From the NCBI RefSeq assembly GCF_042660705.1, contig NZ_JBHSUQ010000001.1: a DNA stretch of 64,000 nt. One strand, 5' to 3'. Position 1 is the stretch's first letter. Each line of letters begins with the position of its first letter. The translations under genes and the position numbers were made by a program. The notes under the pieces are model-generated. The model was given only the letters and a program-made list of their open reading frames with translations. It was not told the DNA's origin and did no database searches. This document shows, in pieces, positions 20,111-29,716 of the stretch. Source of the DNA: Undibacterium_A arcticum (GTDB taxonomy: Bacteria > Pseudomonadota > Gammaproteobacteria > Burkholderiales > Burkholderiaceae_D).

Positions 20111-22296
20111 ATGCACATCAAACACGCACTCGCTCTCGGCGCCATCGTGGCCAGCGGCGGCACTTTTGCCGCGCAATGCAGCCCCGGCGCGCCAGCCTTC
20201 GTCTACCCGATCAGCAAAAGAGTCGCGCAGACCGACGACTACCACGGCGTCAAGGTGGCCGATCCTTACCGCTGGCTGGAGGACGGCAACAGCGACGACA
20301 CCAAGGCATGGATCGCGGCGCAGAGCAAGTTTACGCAGGATTTCCTGGGCCAGATTCCGGCGCGTGACGCGATCCGCAAACGCTTGACCACGCTGTGGAA
20401 TTACGAACGCTTCGGCGTGCCGTTCAAGGAAGGTGGGCGCTATTTCTACAGCCGCAACGACGGCTTGCAAACCAGGCTGTGCTCTACACCGCGCAGTATC
20501 TGAACGGCACGCCGCGCGTGCTGCTCGATCCCAATACCCTGTCGACGGACGGCACGGTGGCACTGGCCGGGACCAAGGTCAGCCCGAACGGCAAATATCT
20601 GGCTTACGGCACCGCCGCCTCCGGTTCCGACTGGAACGAGTGGCGTGTGCGCGACATCGATACCGGCAAGGACACGACCGACCATCTGCAGTGGGTCAAA
20701 TTTTCGGACGCGTCATGGCTGCGCGACAGCAGCGGCTTTTTCTACAGTCGTTACGATGCGCCGCAGGAATCAACCAAGCTGGCCGACGTTAACTATTTCC
20801 AGAAACTGTATTTCCACAAGATCGGCACGCCGCAGCAAGACGACGTGCTGATCTACGATCGCCCGGATCACAAGGAATGGGGCTTCGGCGGTCAGGTGAC
20901 GGATGATGGCAGGTATCTGATCATCAACATCTCGCAGGGCACCGAACGCAAGAATCGGGTGTATTACAAGGACTTGAGCGTCAAGAACGCACCGGTGCTG
21001 GCACTGCTGGACGATTTCGACGCATCCTATGCTTTCATCGACAACGATGGCTCGCTATTCCTGTTCCGTACCGACAGAAATGCCGCTAAAGGCAGCATCA
21101 TCGCGCTCGACATTCGTCAGCAAACCCAGGCGCACTGGCGCACCATCGTGCCGGAAGCGTTGGAAACGCTGCAATCGGCCAATGTCATCGATCACAAACT
21201 CGTGATCGATTATCTGAAGGATGCGCGCAGCCAGGTCAAGGTGTTTGCGCTCAACGGCAAGCTGCTGCGCGAAATCGCACTGCCCGGCATCGGGTCCGCC
21301 AGCGGCTTTGGCGGCAAGCGCAGCGACAAGGAAACTTTCTACTCATTCACCGGTTACACCACGCCGAGCACGATCTATCGTTACGACGTCCGCAGCGGCA
21401 GGAGCAGCATTGTTCGGCAGCCGAAAGTCGATTTCGATCCGAACGGGTTCGAGACGCGCCAGGTATTTTTCACGAGTAAGGATGGCACCAAGGTCCCGAT
21501 GTTCGTGGTGTCGAAGAAGGGCATCCAGCTCGACGGCAGCAATCCGACCTATCTGTACGGGTACGGCGGCTTCAACATTTCGCTGACGCCGGGATTCTCG
21601 GTCGCCAATCTGGCCTGGATGGAAATGGGTGGCGTGTACGCGGTACCGAATCTGCGCGGCGGCGGCGAATACGGCAAGGCGTGGCACGAGGCCGGCACCA
21701 AGCTGCACAAGCAGAACGTGTTCGATGACTTCATCGGCGCGGCCGAGTGGCTGATCGCGAACAAGTACACCTCGCCGCAAAAGCTCGCGATCGGCGGCGG
21801 CAGCAATGGCGGCCTCTTGGTCGGCGCCACCATGGTGCAACGGCCGGACCTGTTCGCGGCAGCGATCCCGGCGGTGGGCGTAATGGACATGCTGCGCTTC
21901 CATAAATTCACGATCGGCTGGGGCTGGACACCGGACTACGGTTCATCCGACAACGCCGACGAGTTCAAGGCGCTATACGCCTATTCGCCGCTGCATAACC
22001 TCAAGCCGGGCATCTGCTATCCCGCCACGATGGTGACCACCGCCGACCACGACGACCGCGTGGTGCCGGCGCACAGCTTCAAGTTTGCCGCGACAGAGCA
22101 GGCGGCGCAGGCCGGCCCCGCGCCGGTGCTGATCCGCATCGACATCAAGGCCGGCCATGGCGCTGGCAAGCCGACCTCGAAGCAGATTGAAGAGGTGGCG
22201 GATCGTTGGGGATTTCTGACCAAGGAGTTGAATATGTCGGTGGCTGGCACGGTTGATGCCTCCGCTGTTGGTAAGCTCATTCCGGCAGTGAATTGA
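20111..22296 (+). CDS. Prolyl oligopeptidase family serine peptidase (S9A), secreted, frameshifted
   Basis: About 728 residues after repair, the usual length. Residues 1-22 form a signal peptide (MHIKHALALGAIVASGGTFA). A seven-bladed propeller follows (YRWLEDGNSDDTKAWI is the family N-terminal motif), then the alpha/beta-hydrolase domain with nucleophile Ser in GGGSNGGLL, the acid in TADHDDRVVPAHSFK and His in KAGHGAGK. The frames meet at AAA 20469-20471; four As give SRNDGLQNQAVLYTAQ. It cleaves short peptides after proline, probably in the periplasm. No partner gene is adjacent. Confidence 0.92.
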
Positions 22297-22638
22297 TCGT
22301 GAAATATTAATGTTTGATGATTTCTTGAGCATGGGACCCAGCGTTTTATGCTTAAGAGACTAGTGCGCTATTGGTAGGGGCGCGTCAAATTGGTGCATGC
22401 ACAGTAATAGGCGCATGCATAGTGCACGCGGTCACGCTTTAATTGCGGTCGATTGGCAAGCCACTGGCACTAAAGTCTTCGCATCTACCTTCGCCGTGCA
22501 CCCGGCGCTGCACTCTCGCGGCGCCCCAGTGTCGCTTTGACGTCGCATCGCGTTGAAATCAATGGCTCTCACGCGTTGCCTGCGAACCGCGCATGGTCGT
22601 TTTCCCTTCTTCTATATGCGGGATTTATACAATTTCGG
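22297..22638. other. Gene-free stretch with a possible sigma-54-type site
   Basis: No gene seen. It contains a 10-base palindrome GTGCATGCAC (22393-22402), a second partial one (22411-22426) and TTGGCAAGCCACTGGCA (22453-22469), which has GG and GC ten bases apart as in -24/-12 promoters. The next plus-strand gene is more than 500 bases away, so the link is weak. Confidence 0.3.
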
Positions 22639-22988
22639 TCATGACTCGACATACCGCTGCGGACCTTGCAGTATCTTTTCAGAGTAATTGCTATTAACAT
22701 ATTTTTCGTGTATCTCGTATACCAAGTTGTTGAGAAACTCGTCTTCGACGAATTTACTTCCATGCCGGGATAACGGTCATTCTTCATCCAGCAATCTGGT
22801 CGGCGCGACTTCATTGATGTCTTCGGGTGTGCTCAGCTTAAAGTCTCCTTTCGTTAGTACCTCGATCGTTGGGATTTGTAATACACCGCGCTCGTGCGTG
22901 GCCAAGCAAATGTCCTATACTGATGTCAGATTGAAATACCGGCTGTATTCCACCAACGTCGTTATATAGACCGATTATTGATAGTTCT
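22639..22988 (-). pseudogene. Decayed gene of unknown function
   Basis: One minus-strand frame reads as protein-like text interrupted by two in-frame stops (TAG near 22920, TGA near 22795). The pieces include VYITTLVEYSRYFNLTSV, QIPTIEVLTKGDFKLSTPED, NEVAPTRLLDEE, SKFVEDEFLNNLVYEIHEKY and NSNYSEKILQGPQRYVES, ending at TGA 22639-22641. Composition is charged and non-GC-driven, unlike the shadow frames elsewhere. I do not recognise the family. The stops are substitutions rather than homopolymer slips, so true decay is plausible. The upstream end is undefined. Confidence 0.4.
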
Positions 22989-22991
22989 CTT

Positions 22992-23411
22992 ATGGCAACC
23001 AGTGACTTGCTGCGGCACCAGATAATTAAAAGCCTCCTGGCGCAGCACACTGAAGTTGCGGACGCGGCGATTAACTTATGGGAGCAAATGGCAATCCAAA
23101 TCATTTCGATTGTCGGTGAAGGTGGCTTCAATTCACTTTACGCGAGAAGTGTATTCCTTACCCAGTCAACATTTCCTTGGCTCGCGGACGGCACACTGTC
23201 ACCACAGACTGATCACCGGTTCTCGGCATTGAAAATATGCTTTGAAGAACAAACGCCCGCGCAAACCAGTGCAGCAAACAGTCTGCTGCTGATCACTTTC
23301 ACCGACATCCTGACCTCGTTGATTGGCGAGCAGTTGACGACCAATATTTTACGTTCGGCTTGGGGCAATGACGCTTCGGATAGGGCCGGCAAGGGGTTCA
23401 AAAATGAGTAA
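22992..23411 (+). CDS. Hypothetical protein upstream of KaiC-like ATPase
   Basis: 139 residues, no signal peptide or clear membrane helix; mostly amphipathic helices (LRHQIIKSLLAQHTEVADAA, NSLLLITFTDILTSLIGEQL). I do not recognise a named domain. Its stop codon lies eight bases inside the KaiC-like gene (ATG 23404), so the two are translationally coupled and likely act together. There is no strong ribosome site before ATG 22992. Local base composition is more AT-rich than the flanking housekeeping genes. Confidence 0.65.
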   Translation: MATSDLLRHQIIKSLLAQHTEVADAAINLWEQMAIQIISIVGEGGFNSLYARSVFLTQSTFPWLADGTLSPQTDHRFSALKICFEEQTPAQTSAANSLLLITFTDILTSLIGEQLTTNILRSAWGNDASDRAGKGFKNE

Positions 23412-24860
23412 AAAGGTAAGCATACGCAGTTTGAAAACTGGCGTACCCGGTCTGGACAACCTGTTGGGTGGAGGCATTCCGGAATTCTCATTTAACCTGA
23501 TTGCGGGCACGCCGGGAAGCGGAAAGACAACGCTTGCTCACCAGATCATGTTCTCGCTGGCAACACCGAGTCATCGGGCACTGTTCTTCACGGTACTCGG
23601 GGAACCCGCTTTGAAGATGCTCCGTTATCAACAGCAATTTCCGTTTTTTGATATTAACAAAGTCAATGAATCGATCCGCTACGTCAACCTGTCTGCAGAC
23701 ATCCTGGAAGGAGATTTTGACCGCGTATTGTCACGCATTGCGGAAGAAGTGAAAGACTATGCTCCCAGCCTTGTAGTTGTTGATTCGTTTCGATCAGTCG
23801 TGCAGTCGGCGAAGCAGCAGGAACAAGGGGGGGGTCGAGTTACAGGGGTTCGTGCAGCACCTGGCCATGCAAATGACGAGTTGGCAGGCAACAACATTTA
23901 ATCGGCGAATATATGATGCCAGAAGCCGAATCAAGCCCGATCTTTACCGTCGCGGATGGCATTCTGTGGCTTTCGCAAAATCTGCAGCGCAGTTCAATGG
24001 TGCGCAAGATACAAGTGGTCAAAATGCGTGGTCAAGCCCAGGTACCAGGTTTGCATACGTTCCGTATTAGTGATGCAGGAATTCAGGTTTTCCCGCGTGC
24101 GATTGTCCAATTGGGCGCAGTTGATTCAGCAGTCGCGCCAGCCATGGCAAACGAACGTGTTGCGATGGGAGTACCTGGCCTGGATGAAATGCTGGGCGGC
24201 GGCTTGCCAGTGGGATATTCGCTAGTCGTGGTAGGGCCATCCGGTTCCGGAAAAACCATCTTGGCGACGCAATTTCTCGCCGAAGGTATACGCCGGGGCG
24301 AACCAGGAGTGATTGCGGCGTTTGAGAAGAGCCCCAGTCAACTGTTGAACAATAAGCTGCATGCGATGGTCGAGGCCGGACAAGTTGGCGTGATCGACAC
24401 ACGTGCCCTGGATTTGTCGATTGATGAAACCTTGCATGATTTGATCGAAATGATTACACGAATGCATGCAAAGCGCGTCGTCATCGACTCCTTGTCTGGA
24501 TTTGAGCTGGCACTGGCACCCCAGTTCAGCGAAGATTTTCGCGGATCGCTGTATCGGATGATTGCCCAGCTTACTACCATGGGCGTGACGATATTGATGA
24601 TCGCGGAACTGGAAGACCGCTACACCGATTTGCGCTTTAGTCCATATGGCAGTGCTTTTCTCACTGACGCAATTATCGTGCAGCGCTATATTGAAATCGT
24701 GGGCCAATTCAAACGCGTCTTCTCGGTGGTTAAAGTCCGTGGCAGTGAGCACAGCAAGGACATTCGATTGTTTGACATCACAGACGAAGGCATTATTATT
24801 GGCGAGACCTTATCTGAGTATGCCGGCATCCTGTCGGGCCGGCCCGTAGTCAGCCCGTAG
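23404..24860 (+). CDS. Two-domain KaiC-like ATPase, frameshifted
   Basis: About 485 residues after repair, with two tandem RecA/KaiC domains. The first opens with RSLKTGVPGLDNLLGGGIPE and Walker A GTPGSGKTTL; the second with MGVPGLDEMLGGGLPVGYS and Walker A GPSGSGKTIL, with Walker B-like RVVIDSLSGFELAL. Two breaks occur: a G-run at 23817-23824 (eight Gs; seven fit) and TTT at about 23898-23900 (two more Ts give QATTFLIGEYMMPE). Such proteins occur without KaiA/KaiB in many bacteria, where their roles are mostly unknown signalling. It is coupled to the gene before it. Confidence 0.85.
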
Positions 24861-24946
24861 CTACGAGCCTGTCGGACTTACGGCTCGGCGCCCCCGGAGA
24901 ATCGGCCGTGAGAGTCTCTGAGCGGTACAGTGTCACCGGCTTTTTG

Positions 24947-24966
24947 GTCAATAGCGCGCTATTGAC
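24947..24966. promoter_or_regulatory. 20-base perfect palindrome upstream of the GGDEF-EAL gene
   Basis: GTCAATAGCGCGCTATTGAC is its own reverse complement. It lies 100 bases before ATG 25067 and about 90 bases after the KaiC-like gene. It could be a binding site for a dimeric regulator; no T-run follows, so it is not a standard terminator. Confidence 0.45.
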
Positions 24967-25066
24967 GCTGCAAATCCGGCAAAATCGGTCCTCGTTCAGC
25001 ACATTTTTTGCTTCGATTCCGTCAATTCGACAGTCTCCTAGAACCACCATGTGATAAAGGGCGGCA

Positions 25067-27409
25067 ATGAACAGAAATGACAATGACGGCGCTTTTGATA
25101 CCGATGACCCAGGTCAACCGGGTGTGTCAAGCCAGCACAAAGACAGGTTCCCAGCCGCCCTCGAAAAAAATATCACGCGTAGGGAAAACGCTATCATTGA
25201 CGATGAAGCGGCCGTTCTAAGCCGCGAGAAATTGGCCACTGCACGAGAAGATGCCGCGCATTTGCGTGAAAATGCTGCCGACTTGCGTGACGACGCTGCC
25301 CACCTGCGCGAAGGGAAAGTCAGCTCGCGCGAAGACGCTGCCCATCTGCGCGAAGGGAACGCCACCTCGCGTGAAGACGCTGCCGATCTGCGCGAAGGGA
25401 GCGCCACCTCGCGTGAAGACGCGGCCCATCTGCGCGAAGGGAGCGCCACCTCGCGTGAAGACGCGGCCCATCTGCGCGAAGGGAGCGCCAGCTCGCGTGA
25501 AGACGCGGCCCATCTGCGCGAAGGGAACGCCACCTCGCGTGAAGACGCGGCCCATTTGCGCGAAGGGAGCGCCACCTCGCGTGAAGACGCCGCCCATCTG
25601 CGTGATGGGAACGCCAGCTCGCTTGAAGACGCTGCCGATCTGCGCGAAGGGAAAGCCAGCTCGCTTGAAGACGCTGCCGATCTGCGCGAAGGAAAAGTCA
25701 GCTCGCGTGAAGATGCTGCCCATCTGCGCGAAGGGAAAGCAAGCTCGCGCGAAGACGCTGCCGATCTGCGCGAAAGGAACGCCACCTCGCGCGAAGACGC
25801 TGCCGATCTGCGCGAAGGGCAAGCCACCTCGCGTGAAGATGCTGCCGGTCTGCGCGAAGGGAACGCCACCTCGCGTGAAGACGCTGCCGGTCTGCGCGAA
25901 GGAAAAGTCACCTCGCGTGAAGACGCTGCCGATTTGCGCGAAGGGAACGCCACCTCGCGCGAGCAGGAAATTCGCGCGGCAGCGACGATGCAGACAGCGT
26001 CAGACGACCATATGACTATGTTGCAGCAAGCGAACGAACACCTGGTCATCGCGACAATCGAAGCACACAAACTGACCGAACAAGTTGAAACGGCTAAAGT
26101 TCAGTTGGATCATTTGGCCCATCACGATGTTCTCACCGGTTTGCCTAATCGCATGCTGCTGCAAGACCGGCTCAGCCAGGCGATTGAGTTGGCTCGTCGT
26201 CAAGGCGGGCAACTTGCGGTGATGTTCATGGACCTGGATCGATTTAAACACATCAACGACTCCCTGGGGCATGCGGTGGGCGACCAACTGCTGCAGTCGG
26301 TTGCAAAACGCCTGGTGGGTTGTGTGCGTCACTCGGACACCATCAGTCGCCAGGGGGGCGATGAATTCGTGCTGCTGCTTTCCTCGATTGAGCATGCAGA
26401 AGACGCGGCGCTCTCTGCGCAAAAGATACTCGCGGCGCTCGCGCTGCCTCACCACATCGACCGGCACGATCTCCATATCGGCGTGAGTATTGGTATCAGC
26501 ATCTACCCCGACGATGGTCAGGATGCGGAAACCCTGATCAAGAGTGCGGACACCGCGATGTACTATGCCAAGGAAAACGGCCGCAACAATTGCAAATTCT
26601 TCGAGCAGGACATGAATGCGCGGGCCGTCCAGCGGCAATCCATCGAAGCCAGTCTGCGCCGCGCCCTGGAACGGCAGGAATTTGTGTTGCACTACCAGCC
26701 GAAGATAAATCTGCAGAGCGGCACGATTGTCGGCGTTGAGGCGCTCATCCGCTGGCAGCATCCGGAGCGAGGGCTGTTAGCGCCAGCGCAGTTCGTGTCC
26801 ATCGCCGAAGACTGTGGCCTGATCCTGCCGATTGGCCGCTGGGTGCTGCGCGAAGCCTGTCTCCAGGGCAGGGCTTGGCAGCTGGCCGGCTTGCCGCCGA
26901 TCACCGTCGCCGTCAATACCTCCGCGCTCGAGTTCCGCGCCAAGGATTTTCTTGAAAATGTACGTGCGACCCTCGCGGATACGTGCCTGGAGCCGCGCTA
27001 TCTGGAACTCGAACTGACCGAAAGCGTCCTCATGCGGGATGCCCAGTCTACCGATTCCATGCTGCATGCGCTCGCAGACATGGGTGTCAAGCTGGCAGTC
27101 GATGACTTCGGCACCGGCTATTCCAGCCTAAGTTATCTGAGGCAGTTTCCGATCGATACGCTGAAGATCGACCAGTCGTTCGTGACCCAGATCAGCAGAA
27201 ACCCGGACGATGCCACCATCGTCAGTGCCGTGATTGGCATGGGTAAAAGCCTTAAGAAACGCGTGATTGCGGAAGGCGTGGAAACACCAGAACAGTACGC
27301 ATTTCTTCTGGCCCAGCATTGCGACGAGGGCCAAGGCGACTATTTCGGCCGTCCGGTGGTGGCAGAGGCGTTCGCGACCTTACTGCAAACTGGTGTATCG
27401 CTGCGCTGA
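25067..27409 (+). CDS. Diguanylate cyclase/phosphodiesterase (GGDEF-EAL) with 14-residue repeats
   Basis: 780 residues, no membrane segment. Residues 75-298 are sixteen 14-residue repeats of the form EDAAHLREGNATSR, preceded by two heptad-like half units (EDAAHLR, ENAADLR), probably an extended helical rod. A short helix (to about 350) leads into the GGDEF domain with intact GGDEF (430-434) and an RxxD inhibitory site (RHSD, 421-424). The EAL domain has EAL (558-560), ELELTES, DDFGTGYSSL, KIDQSFV and QGDYFG, all expected for an active phosphodiesterase. Start is supported by AGGGCGG upstream. It follows the KaiC-like gene by 206 bases on the same strand. Confidence 0.93.
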   Translation: MNRNDNDGAFDTDDPGQPGVSSQHKDRFPAALEKNITRRENAIIDDEAAVLSREKLATAREDAAHLRENAADLRDDAAHLREGKVSSREDAAHLREGNATSREDAADLREGSATSREDAAHLREGSATSREDAAHLREGSASSREDAAHLREGNATSREDAAHLREGSATSREDAAHLRDGNASSLEDAADLREGKASSLEDAADLREGKVSSREDAAHLREGKASSREDAADLRERNATSREDAADLREGQATSREDAAGLREGNATSREDAAGLREGKVTSREDAADLREGNATSREQEIRAAATMQTASDDHMTMLQQANEHLVIATIEAHKLTEQVETAKVQLDHLAHHDVLTGLPNRMLLQDRLSQAIELARRQGGQLAVMFMDLDRFKHINDSLGHAVGDQLLQSVAKRLVGCVRHSDTISRQGGDEFVLLLSSIEHAEDAALSAQKILAALALPHHIDRHDLHIGVSIGISIYPDDGQDAETLIKSADTAMYYAKENGRNNCKFFEQDMNARAVQRQSIEASLRRALERQEFVLHYQPKINLQSGTIVGVEALIRWQHPERGLLAPAQFVSIAEDCGLILPIGRWVLREACLQGRAWQLAGLPPITVAVNTSALEFRAKDFLENVRATLADTCLEPRYLELELTESVLMRDAQSTDSMLHALADMGVKLAVDDFGTGYSSLSYLRQFPIDTLKIDQSFVTQISRNPDDATIVSAVIGMGKSLKKRVIAEGVETPEQYAFLLAQHCDEGQGDYFGRPVVAEAFATLLQTGVSLR
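25289..25960 (+). repeat. Sixteen 42-base in-frame tandem repeats
   Basis: Each unit encodes 14 residues (consensus EDAAxLREGxxxSR). Neighbouring units are nearly identical at the DNA level, for example those from 25373 to 25610, showing recent expansion. Because 42 is a multiple of three, several other frames stay open across it on both strands; those are shadows. Confidence 0.95.
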
Positions 27410-27595
27410 CTTGATCAATGAGCGTTAACCAGTTTCGATTAACGCCGGCGATCGTTGTAAAGTCGTTGCGAAAGTGAAACCGAAAGTGAAGCCGAAAGTC
27501 AAAGCGAAGGTAATGGCTAACCGATAGGCAATCACATTGCGCGTCTGCAGCACGCCGCGGTCGGTATAAATTGTCTTGTCCCGCTGTCGGATATC

Positions 27596-28439
27596 TCAGC
27601 CAAAACTCCCCGCAAACTGATAGCGCTGCCCCGGATGCCACATCGTGACCACTGGTGCGACCCGTTCTTCGAACGGGTTTGACGTTTCAGTACCAGGCAT
27701 GGCTCTTTGGCTTCGATGCCGAGCATCCCGGCGATTTCTTTGGGCGCGATCAGCGCTTCGATGCCATAGAGCGCACCTTGCAATGGCGCAGCCTGCATCA
27801 GGTATTCGTTCGGCGTGATAGAGCCGAAGTCCTGCTGCATGTAATCCGGCGCCATCAGCGGATTGACCCAGCGGTCTTCGACCTGGATCGGGACTTCGTT
27901 CTCGAAATGCACGATGACCGAATGAAATAGCAGGTCGCCTTTGCGTACTTCAAACTGCTTGGCCAGTAGTTCGTTCGCCTTGCCGCGCTCGAGCAGGTGT
28001 AGCTCGCTGCGATGCACGTGCCCGCGCGCGCACTTCGTCTGCAATGCTTTGATCTCGACCAGCGTAGCCTGGTATTTTTGCTGCGCCACGTAGGTGCCGG
28101 AGCCCTGGTTCCGGTTCAGATCTGGTCGGATGTCAGCTCGCGCACCGCGCGATTGACGGTCATGCGCGACACGCCGAACTGCTGTGCCAGTGCCTGTTCG
28201 GACGGAAACACGTCGCCTTCCTTCCAGACACCTGCCTGGATCTGCGCCAGGATGAAATCCTTGATGCGCTGAAACACCGGTACGTTTGCAGCTTGCGTCA
28301 ACACGTCCAATACTGTCTCCCGACTTTGCAAATTTTGCCCTTGATCGCTGCGGTGATTACGCTCGCTTGATACGCGACTGAATGATTCCCGCGTGACCAT
28401 TTCCTTTGTTGCTCGCTTGTCGAGATTTTTTTGCTGCAT
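27596..28439 (-). pseudogene. Second hutC-like GntR/UTRA regulator, two frameshifts
   Basis: Closely similar to the intact HutC at 33153-33872. The N-terminal winged helix (VPVFQRIKDFILAQIQAGVW ... VSRMTVNRAVRELTSDQI) stops at 28116. The UTRA part (AQQKYQATLVEIKALQ ... GHVHRSEL ... EDRWVNP) resumes in another frame. One extra C near 28118 and one extra A near 27667 would restore a protein ending MWHPGQRYQFAGSFG at TGA 27596-27598. The breaks may be sequence errors or real decay of a redundant copy. It is divergent from the transporter operon, with an operator-like site between. The start is uncertain (28439 or 28400). Confidence 0.75.
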
Positions 28440-28893
28440 CGATTAAGGCGGTCGTCTTTACTGATCGCAGCGTTTCATTTCGGGCGTGGGGGCGCCGCTG
28501 CCACCCTCAGAAGCCTGTCGAATACCTTGATGAAACCAACGCAACAATTTCTATTTGCAATCCAATTTTATTTGTATATACTAATTTGATTGTTTATTTA
28601 CATGTTATCTAGACATCAACTTCCCCGTGACGCTAATGACGCATCAAATCATTCGATGCTTGTGTTGGTTAAAAGCGTAAGGAAAAAAATACAGGCCAGT
28701 GAATTCAGGCATCAAGGAAGAGCTTGAGCCCGATTTTATTAGCAGCAAGAATGGACAGCGCAAAAGCAGGCAAAAAAGGCGGGGCACAAGTTGTCGCAGT
28801 AGCCGCTCAGCATTTAATGAAAGACGGATCTTAATCCGCACAAGTATGAAGTACCAAAAATACTAAACCGAAAAACATCCATTAGGAGGACAT
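28440..28893. other. Regulatory gap between hutC copy and transporter operon
   Basis: About 450 bases. It carries a promoter/operator at 28555-28584 and a leader of some 300 bases before the transporter. A 27-codon open frame (28751-28834) has no ribosome site and is not called. Confidence 0.45.
28555..28584 (+). promoter_or_regulatory. Promoter with HutC-type operator for the transporter operon
   Basis: TTGCAA (28555-28560) and TATACT (28577-28582), spacer 16. The palindromic core TTTGTATATACTAA (28571-28584) covers the -10 region and matches the perfect site before hutU in all but the last arm. Confidence 0.6.
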
Positions 28894-29657
28894 ATGAAGG
28901 CGATCAAATTCTTGGTAGCAGCTATTGCAGGTCTGGCGGTTTGTGCAGCAGTGCAGGCACGCCCGTTCGAGGAGATTAAGAAGGACGGGAAAATTATCAT
29001 CGCCACAGAAGGTGCATATCCGCCATTTAGTTATTTCCAAGGTTCAAAACTGACTGGATTAGACATCGAACTCGGCGAGGCGCTAGCGAAAAAAATGGGC
29101 CTGACAGTGGAGTGGAAAGCCTTGTCATTCGACGCATTGCTGGCAGGTCTGCGCCAGGATCGTTGGGACGTGGCAATGTCCTCCATCGGCATTACGGAAG
29201 AGCGCGCCAAGGCGGTCACCTTCAGCAATCCGATTTATTGCAGTGGCGGCGTGATCACCTCCAAGGATGCCGCCATTCATACGGTCGAGTCCTTGAACGG
29301 TAAACCGTCGCCGTGCAAACCGGTACGACCTATATGGAAGCCCTTAGAAAACTCCCCGGCATTAAAGATGTGAAAAATTTCCCGCAGGATCCAGATGCAC
29401 GTTCGGCCTTGATGAACGGCAGGGTCGATGCATGGGTCAGCGATCGATTCGCTGTCAAGGCTGCACTGGAAGCTAGTCCAAATTCTGGCCTGAAAAAGGG
29501 CGACTATCTTTTCGTCGAAAAAATCGCGGCCGCCATTAAAAAAGGAAATGGCTCGCTTCGCACTGCTGTCGATAAGGCGTTGGCAGAGATCATGGCCGAT
29601 GGTACGTATCACGACATCACTGAAAAATGGATGCATGAGGATATTCACTGCCATTAA
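28894..29657 (+). CDS. Amino-acid ABC transporter substrate-binding protein, frameshifted
   Basis: About 254 residues after repair. A signal peptide (MKAIKFLVAAIAGLAVCAAV, cleaved near QA-RP) is followed by the SBP_bac_3 fold: IIIATEGAYPPFSYF, LDIELGEALAKKMGL, WDVAMSSIGITEERAKAV, then VQTGTTYMEAL in the second frame. The break is at AAA 29302-29304; four As give LNGKTVAVQTGTTY. AGGAGG precedes the ATG. Position within a hut cluster and the operator upstream suggest histidine or a related ligand; this is inference from context. Confidence 0.88.
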
Positions 29658-29716
29658 TCAGCTGTGCAGCCCAGGCAACATCGCCCAGTAGGACAGTCCC
29701 GATATAGGAGAGTAAG

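Noticed and set aside
22639..22988. Selenocysteine at the in-frame TGA of the decayed gene
   Set aside because: No SECIS-like hairpin was seen directly after the TGA, and a second in-frame stop (TAG) exists.
23404..24860. Circadian KaiABC clock
   Set aside because: No kaiA or kaiB is visible and two-domain KaiC-like proteins are widespread without a clock.
25289..25960. CRISPR array
   Set aside because: The 42-base units are contiguous with no spacers and encode a continuous in-frame peptide in a GGDEF-EAL gene.
25114..26070. Minus-strand repeat protein over the 14-residue repeats
   Set aside because: The unit length is a multiple of three, so all frames tend to stay open; only the plus frame continues into known domains.
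28751..28834. 27-codon frame in the transporter leader
   Set aside because: No ribosome site and no recognisable similarity; leader position alone is not enough.
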